A stretch of 33,517 nt of DNA from a virus, in IMG/VR virus record IMGVR_UViG_3300031539_000164, positions 1-33,517 of that record; one strand, 5' to 3'. Made by a program: the position numbers and the translations under genes. The notes below the pieces were generated by a model that was not told the DNA's origin, did not search any database, and saw nothing but the letters and a program-made list of their open reading frames with translations. The first letter of the stretch is position 1. Each line of letters opens with the position of its first letter. This document shows positions 20,668 to 28,517 of the stretch, in pieces.

Positions 20668-20705
20668 TTACGTTTGCCTTTTTTCTTTTTCTTTCCGCAC
20701 GGCAT
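20664..20705 (-). CDS. Lysine-rich mini-ORF, 13 aa
   Basis: The ATG at 20703-20705 has GAGG seven bases before it, and the TGA overlaps the next gene's ATG (ATGA). The peptide is MPCGKKKKKGKRK. It may be a real tiny basic protein or only a coupling leader for the gp10-like gene. Its position fits gene spacing exactly; nothing else occupies these bases. Confidence 0.42.
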   Translation of the reverse strand: MPCGKKKKKGKRK

Positions 20706-20713
20706 AATGCGCC

Positions 20714-21205
20714 TCACTTCAGGACTGTCACGCCCTGCCAGTATTCTATCATGTCGCGAATTTCGCGGGCGACCGATGTACTCGACACCGATCCGCCGCC
20801 GACCGACTCCGAAATTTCCTTGCATCGATGCGTCGCGAGCCAGTGGAGAATGTCAACCATGACCGTCGGGAAATCGACTCGCGCCCCGGTGACGTTAATT
20901 GTTTCCGTCGAGTGCGTCCCGGTTGTAACCGATATCGATCCGCGAGCGTTAACGAGATAGACGCAATCATCCTCACCCGTAAAGGTTGGGTTGTAAAGCA
21001 TTAACCCGTATGAATAGCCGTGATAGTTTTTATAAAGCCCGGTCGTGACCTTTTGAAATACCCACGTCGATTCCTCCGCCATGATGTGCTCGAAAATAAA
21101 ACGGTTTATTTCCGCGTCGCTCATGATCTTGTCCGTGCCCTTCCAGTCCAGGGCAAGGCGGATTTCGTCGAGCACTGTCACGTATGTGTAGGTTGCGGCG
21201 GCCAT
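20714..21205 (-). CDS. Head-tail connector-like protein, 163 aa
   Basis: The ATG at 21203-21205 forms TAATG with the upstream enzyme gene. The N-terminal half is helical (VTVLDEIRLALDWKG; DAEINRFIFEHIMAEES) and the middle beta-rich; the C-terminus is helical again (AREIRDMIEYWQGVTVL). Its place before two gp10-like genes is where a gp6-like adaptor is normally encoded, and the helix-rich ends suit that, but I see no diagnostic motif. Treat as a connector candidate by position. Confidence 0.55.
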   Translation of the reverse strand: MAAATYTYVTVLDEIRLALDWKGTDKIMSDAEINRFIFEHIMAEESTWVFQKVTTGLYKNYHGYSYGLMLYNPTFTGEDDCVYLVNARGSISVTTGTHSTETINVTGARVDFPTVMVDILHWLATHRCKEISESVGGGSVSSTSVAREIRDMIEYWQGVTVLK

Positions 21206-22989
21206 TATATTTCGAGCCTCGTTTCGGACAGAGTTTTAAAAACGATTCCTTCCCGTCGATAATAGTTTATCATACTTTGCAGATTTGCAAGTTGCGACCA
21301 GTTTTCGCCACGCGAATAATCGATAGAACATTCGGCGATTGTCCCGTCGAAATAAGTATCCCCTCGCATATCGACACCACAGAGGATGATTTCCCTCGCG
21401 CCTCCCCGGGCGGCAATATCGATTGCAACCGCGCTTATGCTTCCGTAAGCCCGATATCGTTCGGGGTCGGGTGTAAATTCGCCGTTGGTAAAGCGCGACA
21501 TCATAGGGATGACGTAATCGCCGTGTTTGGGTGCGATTTTCAACTCGACAGCTTCACCGAACAGGCGCAAGCCCTTGAACTTTTCAAAGCCGAATTTAAA
21601 CCATGCCGTTTTTGGAGCGTCACCGTCCGCGACAACCCACGCATTTATATCGATCGGTATCTCAACTGCCTTGTTTACGGCTATACAATACCCGTCTATT
21701 TCGCCCCAATGTTCTTTACCGTTTGGGCCCGGCGCAAGGATAAAAACGCGCTCGGGTACTGGAAGCGGGTCGTCTATTATGTTTTTGGGAGTCCGGGCGG
21801 GGATTCTCTCAACGTCGAGTTGAGTATCGGAAAGCGACACAATCCGGCATCCGGTCGTTTTCATTGCACGAATAAGATTATTAAAAGCGTCGGCGGCTTT
21901 CCAAGTCTGGCTTTCACGAGTTTGGATATTAATCTTTTTATCCGTTTCCGTCCCGTCGAAATATTTCTCACCGTACATGTCCACGCCACACAGGATTATA
22001 TTCCGGCTCCCAAGCAGATAAGCCAGTTGCACGGCCTGACACGCGATTGTCGCATGACAACGGAGTTCGCCGTTTATGCAGTAATGCCCGTCTTCGAGAA
22101 GACTTTTACCGTGCCGGAATGTGTAGCGAACATCCTTAAATTCCTGTGCGAGTTTGCCCGAATCGAAAACGGGAGTCGGGTTATTCCGATCCATCAGCTC
22201 GTATTCCGAGGCGATGTATTCCCTTGCCGCTTTTTTAAACCATTCCTTTTCCGGAAGCGAGCCGTCGGCACAGAGCCAGATCGATTTGTGAACGCCGGGG
22301 ATTTCGATTGCCTTATTGACGGCAATGACCCATGAGTGAGCGGGGATCTTGTCGTAATGCGCCGCTCCGTTCGGGCCTGTTCCCAATATGTAAACCGGCT
22401 CGGTCTTATCGAAGCGGAGTTCCGTCGCGAATATATCCGTCGGCTTGTCTCGCAACATCACGCCCTCGCGCTTGATTCCCCAAAACTGAACGTCCGTTCC
22501 GTCTGCGTTGTTTTTTAACTCGTATTCCGTAAAAGCCCGCTTCGGATCGAGCGTCTTTTCAAAGTCGGCGTTCGTGCGATTCTGATACCAATCCAGAGTG
22601 AACGGAGATGTATGCGAAGAATGTTTTTTCGTCCCGTGCTCATGCCGCTTTTCCGAGGCGCAAGTGATAATCAGAAGTCCGCCGGGCTTTAACATCCGAT
22701 ACATTGCCCGAAGCGAAAGCTGCCAGTAACGGTCGTGTTCCAACATCTCGGTCGAAATGATCGTGTCGAAATGCTCATCGTGACCGGGGTATTCGTGTGT
22801 GCGCGAAATGAAGTTTACGTTTTTACCTTCACCCAAATCGATGCCGGTGTATCCGCAATGCGCGAACAGCGGCTTGTTACAGCCGTTTATATCCAGACTT
22901 CCACAGTCCAGGGCGCGTATCCTAAAAAACTTTTCCGGGAATCGCGCCTTGACTTCGTTGCAGAATTTTATTTGGTCGTTGTGCGCCAT
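21205..22989 (-). CDS. Methyltransferase fused to two MAF/CST-I-like domains, 594 aa
   Basis: I start at the ATG 22987-22989; the longer frame from 23052 overlaps the upstream gene. Residues 1-165 are a class I SAM methyltransferase: motif I ALDCGSLDINGC (26-37), the acidic strand-2 end YTGIDLGEG (47-55), and MLKPGGLLIITC (99-110). Residues about 198-392 and 414-594 are two copies of one domain: each begins ILGTGPNG- or ILAPGPNG-like, continues VIAVNKAIEIP- or CIAVNKAVEIP-like, and contains the motif ILCGVDMYGEKYFDG (332-346) or ILCGVDMRGDTYFDG (535-549). This order resembles the GT42 sialyltransferase CST-I / MAF (DUF115, MptE-like) superfamily. The protein therefore likely builds or transfers a methylated sugar. 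Lying after the capsid gene, it may act on virion proteins. The family link is by pattern and needs profile search. Confidence 0.72.
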   Translation of the reverse strand: MAHNDQIKFCNEVKARFPEKFFRIRALDCGSLDINGCNKPLFAHCGYTGIDLGEGKNVNFISRTHEYPGHDEHFDTIISTEMLEHDRYWQLSLRAMYRMLKPGGLLIITCASEKRHEHGTKKHSSHTSPFTLDWYQNRTNADFEKTLDPKRAFTEYELKNNADGTDVQFWGIKREGVMLRDKPTDIFATELRFDKTEPVYILGTGPNGAAHYDKIPAHSWVIAVNKAIEIPGVHKSIWLCADGSLPEKEWFKKAAREYIASEYELMDRNNPTPVFDSGKLAQEFKDVRYTFRHGKSLLEDGHYCINGELRCHATIACQAVQLAYLLGSRNIILCGVDMYGEKYFDGTETDKKINIQTRESQTWKAADAFNNLIRAMKTTGCRIVSLSDTQLDVERIPARTPKNIIDDPLPVPERVFILAPGPNGKEHWGEIDGYCIAVNKAVEIPIDINAWVVADGDAPKTAWFKFGFEKFKGLRLFGEAVELKIAPKHGDYVIPMMSRFTNGEFTPDPERYRAYGSISAVAIDIAARGGAREIILCGVDMRGDTYFDGTIAECSIDYSRGENWSQLANLQSMINYYRREGIVFKTLSETRLEI

Positions 22990-24500
22990 AACCTCACGTT
23001 GCCGCCGTCCGGTTTGTAATCGACATTCTTTTCGTCCGGGCGGTCGCCGCATGTATTCGATTGTCCGTGAATGAAATAATATTTATAGCCGGTGTGGTGC
23101 ATGATCGGATCATAAATCTTTTCGATGTGGCGTTTCATCGTGTTGTCACGCGCCCCGCCGACAGGCTCTCCGCTCAATCGTTTCGGCGAACGCCATGACG
23201 ATTCGGCCTCATAGTCCGTGTTGTAAATTTGCTTTGCGATTGTTTTTAATTCAGCCGTTTTGATAACGAGCGTACCGATGGGCGAACGGTAGAAATAATC
23301 CCAGATCATGCCGTTCTGCACGACCGCGCAATCGTAATTCCAGCAAAGCGGATGCCCTTTGATTATCGGATCAACGGCTTTGATAGTGTAATCGGGCGGG
23401 TATCTGTCGTCCTCATCCCACCACATCGTGACAGGTTCGCTTGCGATTTCGCAGAATGCCATGAGCTTCAATGTCCATAAATCCGGCCACTCACCCTCTA
23501 CATCGATCTCAACAATGCGGATCGGGAAGTTATGTTTGATTCGAGGCGGGAATTCGCCTCCGTAATTTCGCTGTCTCAACAGGTAAATCGTTTTGAGTTC
23601 GGGCGGATAGTCCTGATTTATCGCGTCGATAATAGCGTTCATGCGGTCTATCGGGTCGAACGTGAAACAACAATATGCGACGGCGGGAAGCGTTGTCGGT
23701 TCCCCGTTAGCCTTGACCGCTTCGAGAATAGCAACTGTCGGCTTTCGGAGTTTCGTTTCGGAAAGCGTTTCGATCAAAATCCCCTTGCGCTGGTAATATT
23801 CGATGGTGTTATCGAACAGGTCGCGGGCTTGCCATGTTTTGCCGTGCCTCTCATCCTTGCGTATTTCGCCGTCGAAATATTCATCACCGGAAAGGTCGAA
23901 GCCGCACAGAATGATATGCTTCGCCCCGCACATCGCGGCGATTTCGACAGCCGCACTCCCGACAGTCCCGCCGACGCGAACGCCCGTCTTGTCCGGCTCC
24001 CATGCGCCGTGAGTCGGAGCGCATAGTTTAAATGTAAATTGTTTCGCGGGATCGTTGAAACCTTCCCCGGCCTCCTCCGAAAATATGCGAATGCCGCCGA
24101 ACGCTTTCGATGCGGCCTTGAACCATCCGGTCTTCACCGTATCCGGGTCGAGTACGACCCAGCATGAAGGCTTTATCTCCGCTATCGTGACGGCTTTGTT
24201 TACGGCTATAACGTAAGCAGTCGCGGGTATTTGCTTATAATGTTCGCGACCCTTCACGCCCGATCCGACGATATAAACGACATCGGGCATTTGCAACCCG
24301 GATGCGCGGATATCCTTGATGGGGATTTTTATTTTCGCAGGCCCCGCGAGGTATTCCTTTGCCTCAACAAAATCGAATTCCAGTCGTTCGCCGTCAGCGT
24401 TCGAAACGTATCTGCCGGTCGATTTGCACCGGATGAAATAAAACCCGGCATCCTTGATGTTCTTGTCTACGGTGAAGGCTTTTATCATCTCGTAAGGCAT
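22968..24500 (-). CDS. MAF/CST-I-like domain fused to a GT-A glycosyltransferase-like domain, 510 aa
   Basis: I start at the ATG 24498-24500 because the GTG at 24534-24536 lies inside a strong hairpin. An SD is not obvious. Residues about 1-65 are an unassigned N-terminal segment. Residues about 75-255 match the repeated domain of the 594-aa protein (VYIVGSGVKGREHYKQIP; YVIAVNKAVTIAE; motif ILCGFDLSGDEYFDG). Residues about 272-500 look like a GT-A (GT2-type) transferase: AVAYCCFTFDPIDRMNAIID, then MWWDEDDRYPPDY, where the acidic cluster would be the metal-binding DxD. It is the first gene after the capsid gene and is followed by the 594-aa enzyme, with a 22-base overlap. A joint role in virion or host-surface glycan modification is inferred. 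Confidence 0.7.
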   Translation of the reverse strand: MPYEMIKAFTVDKNIKDAGFYFIRCKSTGRYVSNADGERLEFDFVEAKEYLAGPAKIKIPIKDIRASGLQMPDVVYIVGSGVKGREHYKQIPATAYVIAVNKAVTIAEIKPSCWVVLDPDTVKTGWFKAASKAFGGIRIFSEEAGEGFNDPAKQFTFKLCAPTHGAWEPDKTGVRVGGTVGSAAVEIAAMCGAKHIILCGFDLSGDEYFDGEIRKDERHGKTWQARDLFDNTIEYYQRKGILIETLSETKLRKPTVAILEAVKANGEPTTLPAVAYCCFTFDPIDRMNAIIDAINQDYPPELKTIYLLRQRNYGGEFPPRIKHNFPIRIVEIDVEGEWPDLWTLKLMAFCEIASEPVTMWWDEDDRYPPDYTIKAVDPIIKGHPLCWNYDCAVVQNGMIWDYFYRSPIGTLVIKTAELKTIAKQIYNTDYEAESSWRSPKRLSGEPVGGARDNTMKRHIEKIYDPIMHHTGYKYYFIHGQSNTCGDRPDEKNVDYKPDGGNVRLWRTTTK

Positions 24501-24512
24501 AATATTATTGCA

Positions 24513-24541
24513 GGGGAGGGCGGTTTTTGCCGCCACTCCCC
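24513..24541 (-). terminator. Strong hairpin after the capsid gene
   Basis: GGGGAG-GGCGG (24513-24523) pairs with CCGCC-A-CTCCCC (24530-24541) around a six-base loop, 11 pairs with one bulged base. It lies 35 bases after the capsid stop and 13 before the next ATG. On the minus strand only a mixed TGCAATAATATT follows, not a U run, so it is more likely a partial terminator or an RNA 3'-end stabiliser that raises capsid over enzyme expression. Confidence 0.6.
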
Positions 24542-24575
24542 CTTATATCTCGGCTGACAGGAGACCGAAATTGGA

Positions 24576-25436
24576 TTACGAAGCCTGATTCTTAGCTTCT
24601 CCGATGAGTCCGGCGATAACCGTGCCGTGGCCGTAAGTGCCGACCGTTGTCCACTTCGTGACCATGTCGTTGTGAAGCATCGGGCCGCCACCTGCGACAC
24701 CGAGGTCGGTGAAGACGCAGGCTTGCGCGTCCTTGTGGAAAATGAACGCGGCGGGCTGCGATGCAACTCCGAAATTGGTCGAGTAAAGCGTGGAGAAAAG
24801 CGGTATACCCATGAACGTATACTGCCCGGTCAACTCGTTGAGGCGGGCGGGCATGAAGTCTGTTGACCGCAACCTTACGAAGTGGCCGAATGCAAGATAG
24901 TTCATGACTATAGCGAAATCGGAGGGAGCCGATCTCGCACGCGATGAGAAGAGAAACGAAACGAGCTGGGTCATAACGTCGAGAGCCGCATTGTTCGCGG
25001 TAACCGAGCCGTCGGTATTAAAATTCATATCACCGGCGGGAAGGTTGACGGAAAGACCCGGAGTCGCGGCGACCATATCCACGATGCAAGCGTTTTCAGC
25101 CGCGTAAGCGAGGGCATCCGTGTGGTTTTCTGCAATCCTTTGGAGATTGCCCAATTGTGCGTAATAACTCGCGGTCTGGGAGGGGAGCAACGAGTGTGTT
25201 ACCTGTTCAGGGACGAAGGTCAAATCCACCTGAACCGTCGCGGTCGAACCACTTACGGGTGTACCCTCAACGACTGTCGAGGGTGTCGAGGCGGTGAGCA
25301 CCGAACACGTCAGGGCACCCACGCGTGATCCGCTGGGGATATCGACCGCATTGTTGAAGTGGGAAATTAATCCACCCGAAGACAAAATTTGAGCGTGCAG
25401 TAAGCCTGCATACGATTCGGGGAATGGCATAGCCAT
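24576..25436 (-). CDS. Major capsid protein, 286 aa
   Basis: The ATG at 25434-25436 (MAMPFPESYA) follows TTAAGGAG by 11 bases; the GTG at 25448 falls inside that SD and is rejected. The protein is a size typical for compact HK97-fold capsids. It has an N-terminal arm, a strand-rich region (SGSTATVQVDLTFVPEQVTH), a long central helix stretch (YYAQLGNLQRIAENHTDALA) and a C-terminal strand region (FGVASQPAAFIFHKDAQACV) that looks like the A-domain loop of HK97-type capsids. A scaffold gene lies upstream and portal and terminase beyond it. The 5' leader contains a duplicated hairpin and the 3' side a strong stem. Confidence 0.8.
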   Translation of the reverse strand: MAMPFPESYAGLLHAQILSSGGLISHFNNAVDIPSGSRVGALTCSVLTASTPSTVVEGTPVSGSTATVQVDLTFVPEQVTHSLLPSQTASYYAQLGNLQRIAENHTDALAYAAENACIVDMVAATPGLSVNLPAGDMNFNTDGSVTANNAALDVMTQLVSFLFSSRARSAPSDFAIVMNYLAFGHFVRLRSTDFMPARLNELTGQYTFMGIPLFSTLYSTNFGVASQPAAFIFHKDAQACVFTDLGVAGGGPMLHNDMVTKWTTVGTYGHGTVIAGLIGEAKNQAS

Positions 25437-25448
25437 GAGATAATTCAC

Positions 25449-25569
25449 TCCTTAACGATTAAGATTTTGTCTCCCGACCGTTACGGGGCTGGTCTCGGCT
25501 ATGCCGGTGGGGTACTTATTCTCCCGACTATTACGGGGTTAGTCTCCCGGGTAGGCTCCGGGGCGGCCT
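25449..25569 (-). promoter_or_regulatory. Leader of the capsid gene with a duplicated 27-nt hairpin
   Basis: This 121-bp gap between scaffold and capsid genes contains two copies of a 27-base element, 25470-25496 and 25520-25546, exactly 50 bases apart. Read on the minus strand, both have the core CCCCGTAA and end GTCGGGAGA. In the copy at 25520 GACTA pairs with TAGTC around that core. In the other GACC pairs with GGTC: one T-A pair is replaced by C-G, while one further pair is lost. Only four bases differ and all four are in the arms or next to them. No -35/-10 pair or U-run terminator is apparent. A structured RNA regulating capsid translation or mRNA stability is the best explanation. Confidence 0.7.
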
Positions 25570-26130
25570 TTAAAATCCGACGAACGTTTTGCCCTTAAGG
25601 GATTCTGCCAAGTTAGCTTTTGCCGCCTCAAGTGAAGACGGAGCGCCGGTCTGGTGCTCCGGGATCACCGGAACATCTTTAAGTTTCGCGGGCTGCATGA
25701 ATTTGTTCGCCTCAATAACTTCAGGTTCGGTAGTGTTTGCGGGTGCCGGGGTTCCGGCCTTCGTAGCGTAAAGGTCGAGCCGCGCCTTGTAAGCCGCCGC
25801 GCTTGCCCTGATCTGTTCGGGTGTGTTGCCGGTAATGAAAGCGGCGTCTTCTTTCGAAAGTCCGTTTTCTTCGATCACGTCACGAACGAAGTCCTTGCGT
25901 TTCATTTCGGCAACTTCACGCCTGATGTTAACGACCCCGGAGGTTTCGAGTTCGTCAAGAACGGCCTGAAACTCTTCGGGATGCCGCGCAAAATGAGCGG
26001 CCTGTGATTTGATTTTCTGCGTTACTTCGGGTGCAGGTTGAGGTTCGGGTTGGGTTACGACCGGAACCGGGACGGGTTGCGCCGGTGTCGGTGTCGTTGG
26101 TGTTTGTGCGTTTGGATCGGTTACTGTCAT
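25570..26130 (-). CDS. Capsid scaffold protein, 186 aa
   Basis: Scaffolds guide capsid assembly and leave or are cut away. The first 35 residues are Pro/Thr/Gln-rich (TPTTPTPAQPVPVPVVTQPE), then a long charged helical region (HFARHPEEFQAVLDELETSG; IRREVAEMKRKDFVRDVIEE), and a Pro-Thr/Glu section near the C-terminus. No catalytic motif is seen. It lies just before the major capsid gene and just after the portal, the usual scaffold place. AGGAG precedes the ATG, and promoter P3 stands immediately upstream, so scaffold and capsid share a dedicated transcript. Confidence 0.75.
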   Translation of the reverse strand: MTVTDPNAQTPTTPTPAQPVPVPVVTQPEPQPAPEVTQKIKSQAAHFARHPEEFQAVLDELETSGVVNIRREVAEMKRKDFVRDVIEENGLSKEDAAFITGNTPEQIRASAAAYKARLDLYATKAGTPAPANTTEPEVIEANKFMQPAKLKDVPVIPEHQTGAPSSLEAAKANLAESLKGKTFVGF

Positions 26131-26154
26131 TTCGTTTGTCTCCTGTCTATAAGT

Positions 26155-26183
26155 TATTTATCACATTTCGGTGAATGTGTCAA
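26155..26183 (-). promoter_or_regulatory. Promoter P3 for scaffold and capsid
   Basis: Minus-strand TTGACA (26178-26183), 17-bp spacer, extended -10 TGA-TAAATA (26155-26160), in the short gap between portal and scaffold genes and partly over the portal stop codon. The layout and the TGTGA-TAA block match the other two promoters. The expected start lies about 20 bases before the scaffold SD. A separate promoter here would raise capsid and scaffold output over portal. Confidence 0.78.
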
Positions 26184-27217
26184 CGGAAAAGTTTCGTGCC
26201 CTTGCGTTTATAAAGTGCTTCATCAAGGAATCCCTCATCCCGTCCGCGTTTCAGCATGTCCAGTTCCTCGCCTATTTCAAGCGGCGTGAGAATCCCGATT
26301 CCACCGAAATCGACCTCATAGCCGATCATCTCGTAAATATCATCAAGCGCCCGCCGAATGAGTTTGATGTAATGCAGCATCGGTGTCATGGCCAGGCGGC
26401 GCGCCACTCCCGACATCGTGGCCGTCTCCGATATCTCGACGACGTGGGTGTTTTTGAACCAGAGTTGGATGAGCTTATCGCCTTCCCGCATTAACTGATC
26501 CGCCGTGTTGTTCGACGCGACACGGGTTATAGTCGCGTTGCCGGGGATGTAGATTATCTGCGCCCCCGCTTTAAGTGTCTCCTGCGCTTTTTTCACATCA
26601 CCGACATAGCCGGAAACGACGAGGGAAAGCGATGCCGGGCCTGTTTGCATGCGTATTGAATCCTCGATCTCCTCGATACGCTGATACGTTTTCCGATTCG
26701 GCTCAAGAATGCCCTTACCATACGGGTAAGCAATGAATGCTTCAAGCGGGTATTCGCCCCAATCTGCAATGAGCTTCTGATCCTGCGTGCCGTAAGCTTC
26801 GTAATCGCGCACTGTCCAACCCGTCGCCGTTTTCATATAGACGCGAGTATTCCCCGTTATCGCGCCCTTGTCGTTGCGGATGTGTTGCAGAACGAGATTT
26901 TTCTTTATGACATAACAATCTCGCAGGAATAAATACTTTTCATCCTCACCTTCGGGGATTAAGCGGAGCGCGAACGATCCGTCAACGAGAAGTTGCTCAC
27001 TCATTTTCTCAATCGGTATTTCCGGCCACTCGGTCGCGCTTGTCGCTTTTAATTCCGAATCGCCAGCGATGAATGCTTCAAGGATTTCCGGTGTGCTCTT
27101 GTTCAAGCCGGTGTAGCTTTGTTCCTCGAATATTTCGCGACCCGTGAGGATCGGGTATTCATCGCTCATTTTAACCGGGGTTATGATTGTGTCGAGTAAT
27201 CCTTTTTGTTCGGGCAT
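26180..27217 (-). CDS. Portal protein, 345 aa
   Basis: The portal is the dodecameric ring through which DNA is packaged. The gene sits right after the large terminase; the SD GGAGG is in the terminase's last codons, nine bases before the ATG. Recognisable portal features are the region HIRNDKGAITGNTRVYMKTA-like strands, the segment GKGILEPNRKTYQRIEEIED (clip/stem start) and the long stem helix near the C-terminus (MSGVARRLAMTPMLHYIKLI), followed by RRALDDIYEMIG. At 345 residues it is short for the family, which often exceeds 400, with little sequence after the stem helix, so the crown may be reduced. Confidence 0.8.
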   Translation of the reverse strand: MPEQKGLLDTIITPVKMSDEYPILTGREIFEEQSYTGLNKSTPEILEAFIAGDSELKATSATEWPEIPIEKMSEQLLVDGSFALRLIPEGEDEKYLFLRDCYVIKKNLVLQHIRNDKGAITGNTRVYMKTATGWTVRDYEAYGTQDQKLIADWGEYPLEAFIAYPYGKGILEPNRKTYQRIEEIEDSIRMQTGPASLSLVVSGYVGDVKKAQETLKAGAQIIYIPGNATITRVASNNTADQLMREGDKLIQLWFKNTHVVEISETATMSGVARRLAMTPMLHYIKLIRRALDDIYEMIGYEVDFGGIGILTPLEIGEELDMLKRGRDEGFLDEALYKRKGTKLFR

Positions 27218-27218
27218 T

Positions 27219-28514
27219 TTATAACGCCTCCATTGAATACATTCCCATCCAAGCCATGCATAGGGCCATCCATTTGTCGCTGTGTTCGAATTCCATTTTC
27301 CCGTCCTTCTCCCGAACCTCGTACATCAATCCCTCGTAGTGATCCAGCGCCGTTTGCGATGCGACTCCGAAACGCTCCTCGCGGATTGCTATCGACGTTT
27401 CATGCCAGAACTGCTCTTTGAGTTCGGCGGTCGTGTTCAGTCCGCGCAAGCCTTTGAACGGACCATCGTTGAGTATATCATAAAACGCCTGGCCGACTCC
27501 GTTCGTCTCGACGATGATGTTCTCGCGCCGCCAGTAATGCCGCCCGTTAATCCAGTCGTAAATCGCTTCTGCCTGATGCACGTAATCGACACCGCTTATT
27601 TCAAACTCGTCGATCTCGTTTATGATTTTCCCGTTCCGCCCGTTGACGACAGCTAGCACTTTAACGACGGTCGAGTCGATTATCTTGCCTACGTCGATTC
27701 CAAAATAGTTTTCAGGCATGATCCCGCGCTTGATGAAATCCATGATGTCGATTTTGCCCGGGACGCTCGGATACATGAGCCGCATTCCCTCAACGGCTTG
27801 CTCACAGAGATAGTGCTGTCTCCATTGCCAGTCGGGAAGGTTTTTCTTCTCCTCCTCGAAAACTGGAATCCATGAGGGATCGATACGGGTTATATCGTCA
27901 GCGGTGTATCGGATCAGCTTGTAATTGTCGTGAAGTTTCCGCTCCTCAATCAGCCGCGACTTGTGCCCACCGACTCCCAAGATAACGAAACGTGCACGCC
28001 CCTCCTGCCTCGCGATGTTGAGAAACGGAGAGAAAATCCCGGCGATATCCGGGCTTACGCGATGCCCCTCGTCGATAATGAGCATGTCCGCATGATAGCC
28101 CTCTGGCTTGGATGCGGTCGTCTCGTTCGACGAGAGCGCGTAAAGTTCGCCCTCGTAATCGGGATCGGCGGGGATGACCCAGCGTTTCTCGGTCACGTCC
28201 GCCTTTTTCTTTTTCCACCCGGGCACTTGGGAAGTAAACTTGTCAACGTTTCTCTCCGTCTCGCGTGCGAGAAGCCGCGTCGATTGTGTGAGTGTGGGGA
28301 ATGCGATGATGTCCGTGTTGCCGCCGATAATCGTTGTAGCGCCGACAAGAGCGGCAACCCATGTTTTCCCGAACGCCTGGCGCGGGCCCTGAATGATCGT
28401 ATTCGGGTTATCGCAAATGGCGCGTGCGCTTTCGGCCTGCCATTCGCCGCGCCATGAATAGTCCAGGCCGCGACGGATGCGGTCAACTGCCTGCATTGTC
28501 AGGGGATGCTTCAT
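27219..28514 (-). CDS. Terminase large subunit, 431 aa
   Basis: This enzyme pumps DNA into the capsid with ATP and cuts it. Residues 43-51 are the Walker A region, GPRQAFGKT, with one more residue than the common R-Q-x-GKT spacing. Residues 144-151, MLIIDEGH, are Walker B with the catalytic Glu. The C-terminal nuclease (RNase H-like) begins at residue 268 (ENYFGIDVGKIIDST, Asp273 the first metal ligand), continues through IIVETNGVGQAFYDIL (second acidic site) and ends SDKWMALCMAWMG (third). Overall length fits. Neighbours are small terminase and portal. The start's SD is weak, so coupling to the preceding gene is likely. Confidence 0.92.
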   Translation of the reverse strand: MKHPLTMQAVDRIRRGLDYSWRGEWQAESARAICDNPNTIIQGPRQAFGKTWVAALVGATTIIGGNTDIIAFPTLTQSTRLLARETERNVDKFTSQVPGWKKKKADVTEKRWVIPADPDYEGELYALSSNETTASKPEGYHADMLIIDEGHRVSPDIAGIFSPFLNIARQEGRARFVILGVGGHKSRLIEERKLHDNYKLIRYTADDITRIDPSWIPVFEEEKKNLPDWQWRQHYLCEQAVEGMRLMYPSVPGKIDIMDFIKRGIMPENYFGIDVGKIIDSTVVKVLAVVNGRNGKIINEIDEFEISGVDYVHQAEAIYDWINGRHYWRRENIIVETNGVGQAFYDILNDGPFKGLRGLNTTAELKEQFWHETSIAIREERFGVASQTALDHYEGLMYEVREKDGKMEFEHSDKWMALCMAWMGMYSMEAL

Positions 28515-28517
28515 GCG

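Noticed and set aside
21184-22335. 383-codon plus-strand frame
   Set aside because: It is antisense to the MAF-domain gene; composition is shadow-like and there is no recognisable domain.
25520-25546. H-type pseudoknot from the CCCC loop with the following GGGA in the capsid leader
   Set aside because: The loop crossing the first stem would have zero bases, which is not feasible; simple hairpins are kept.
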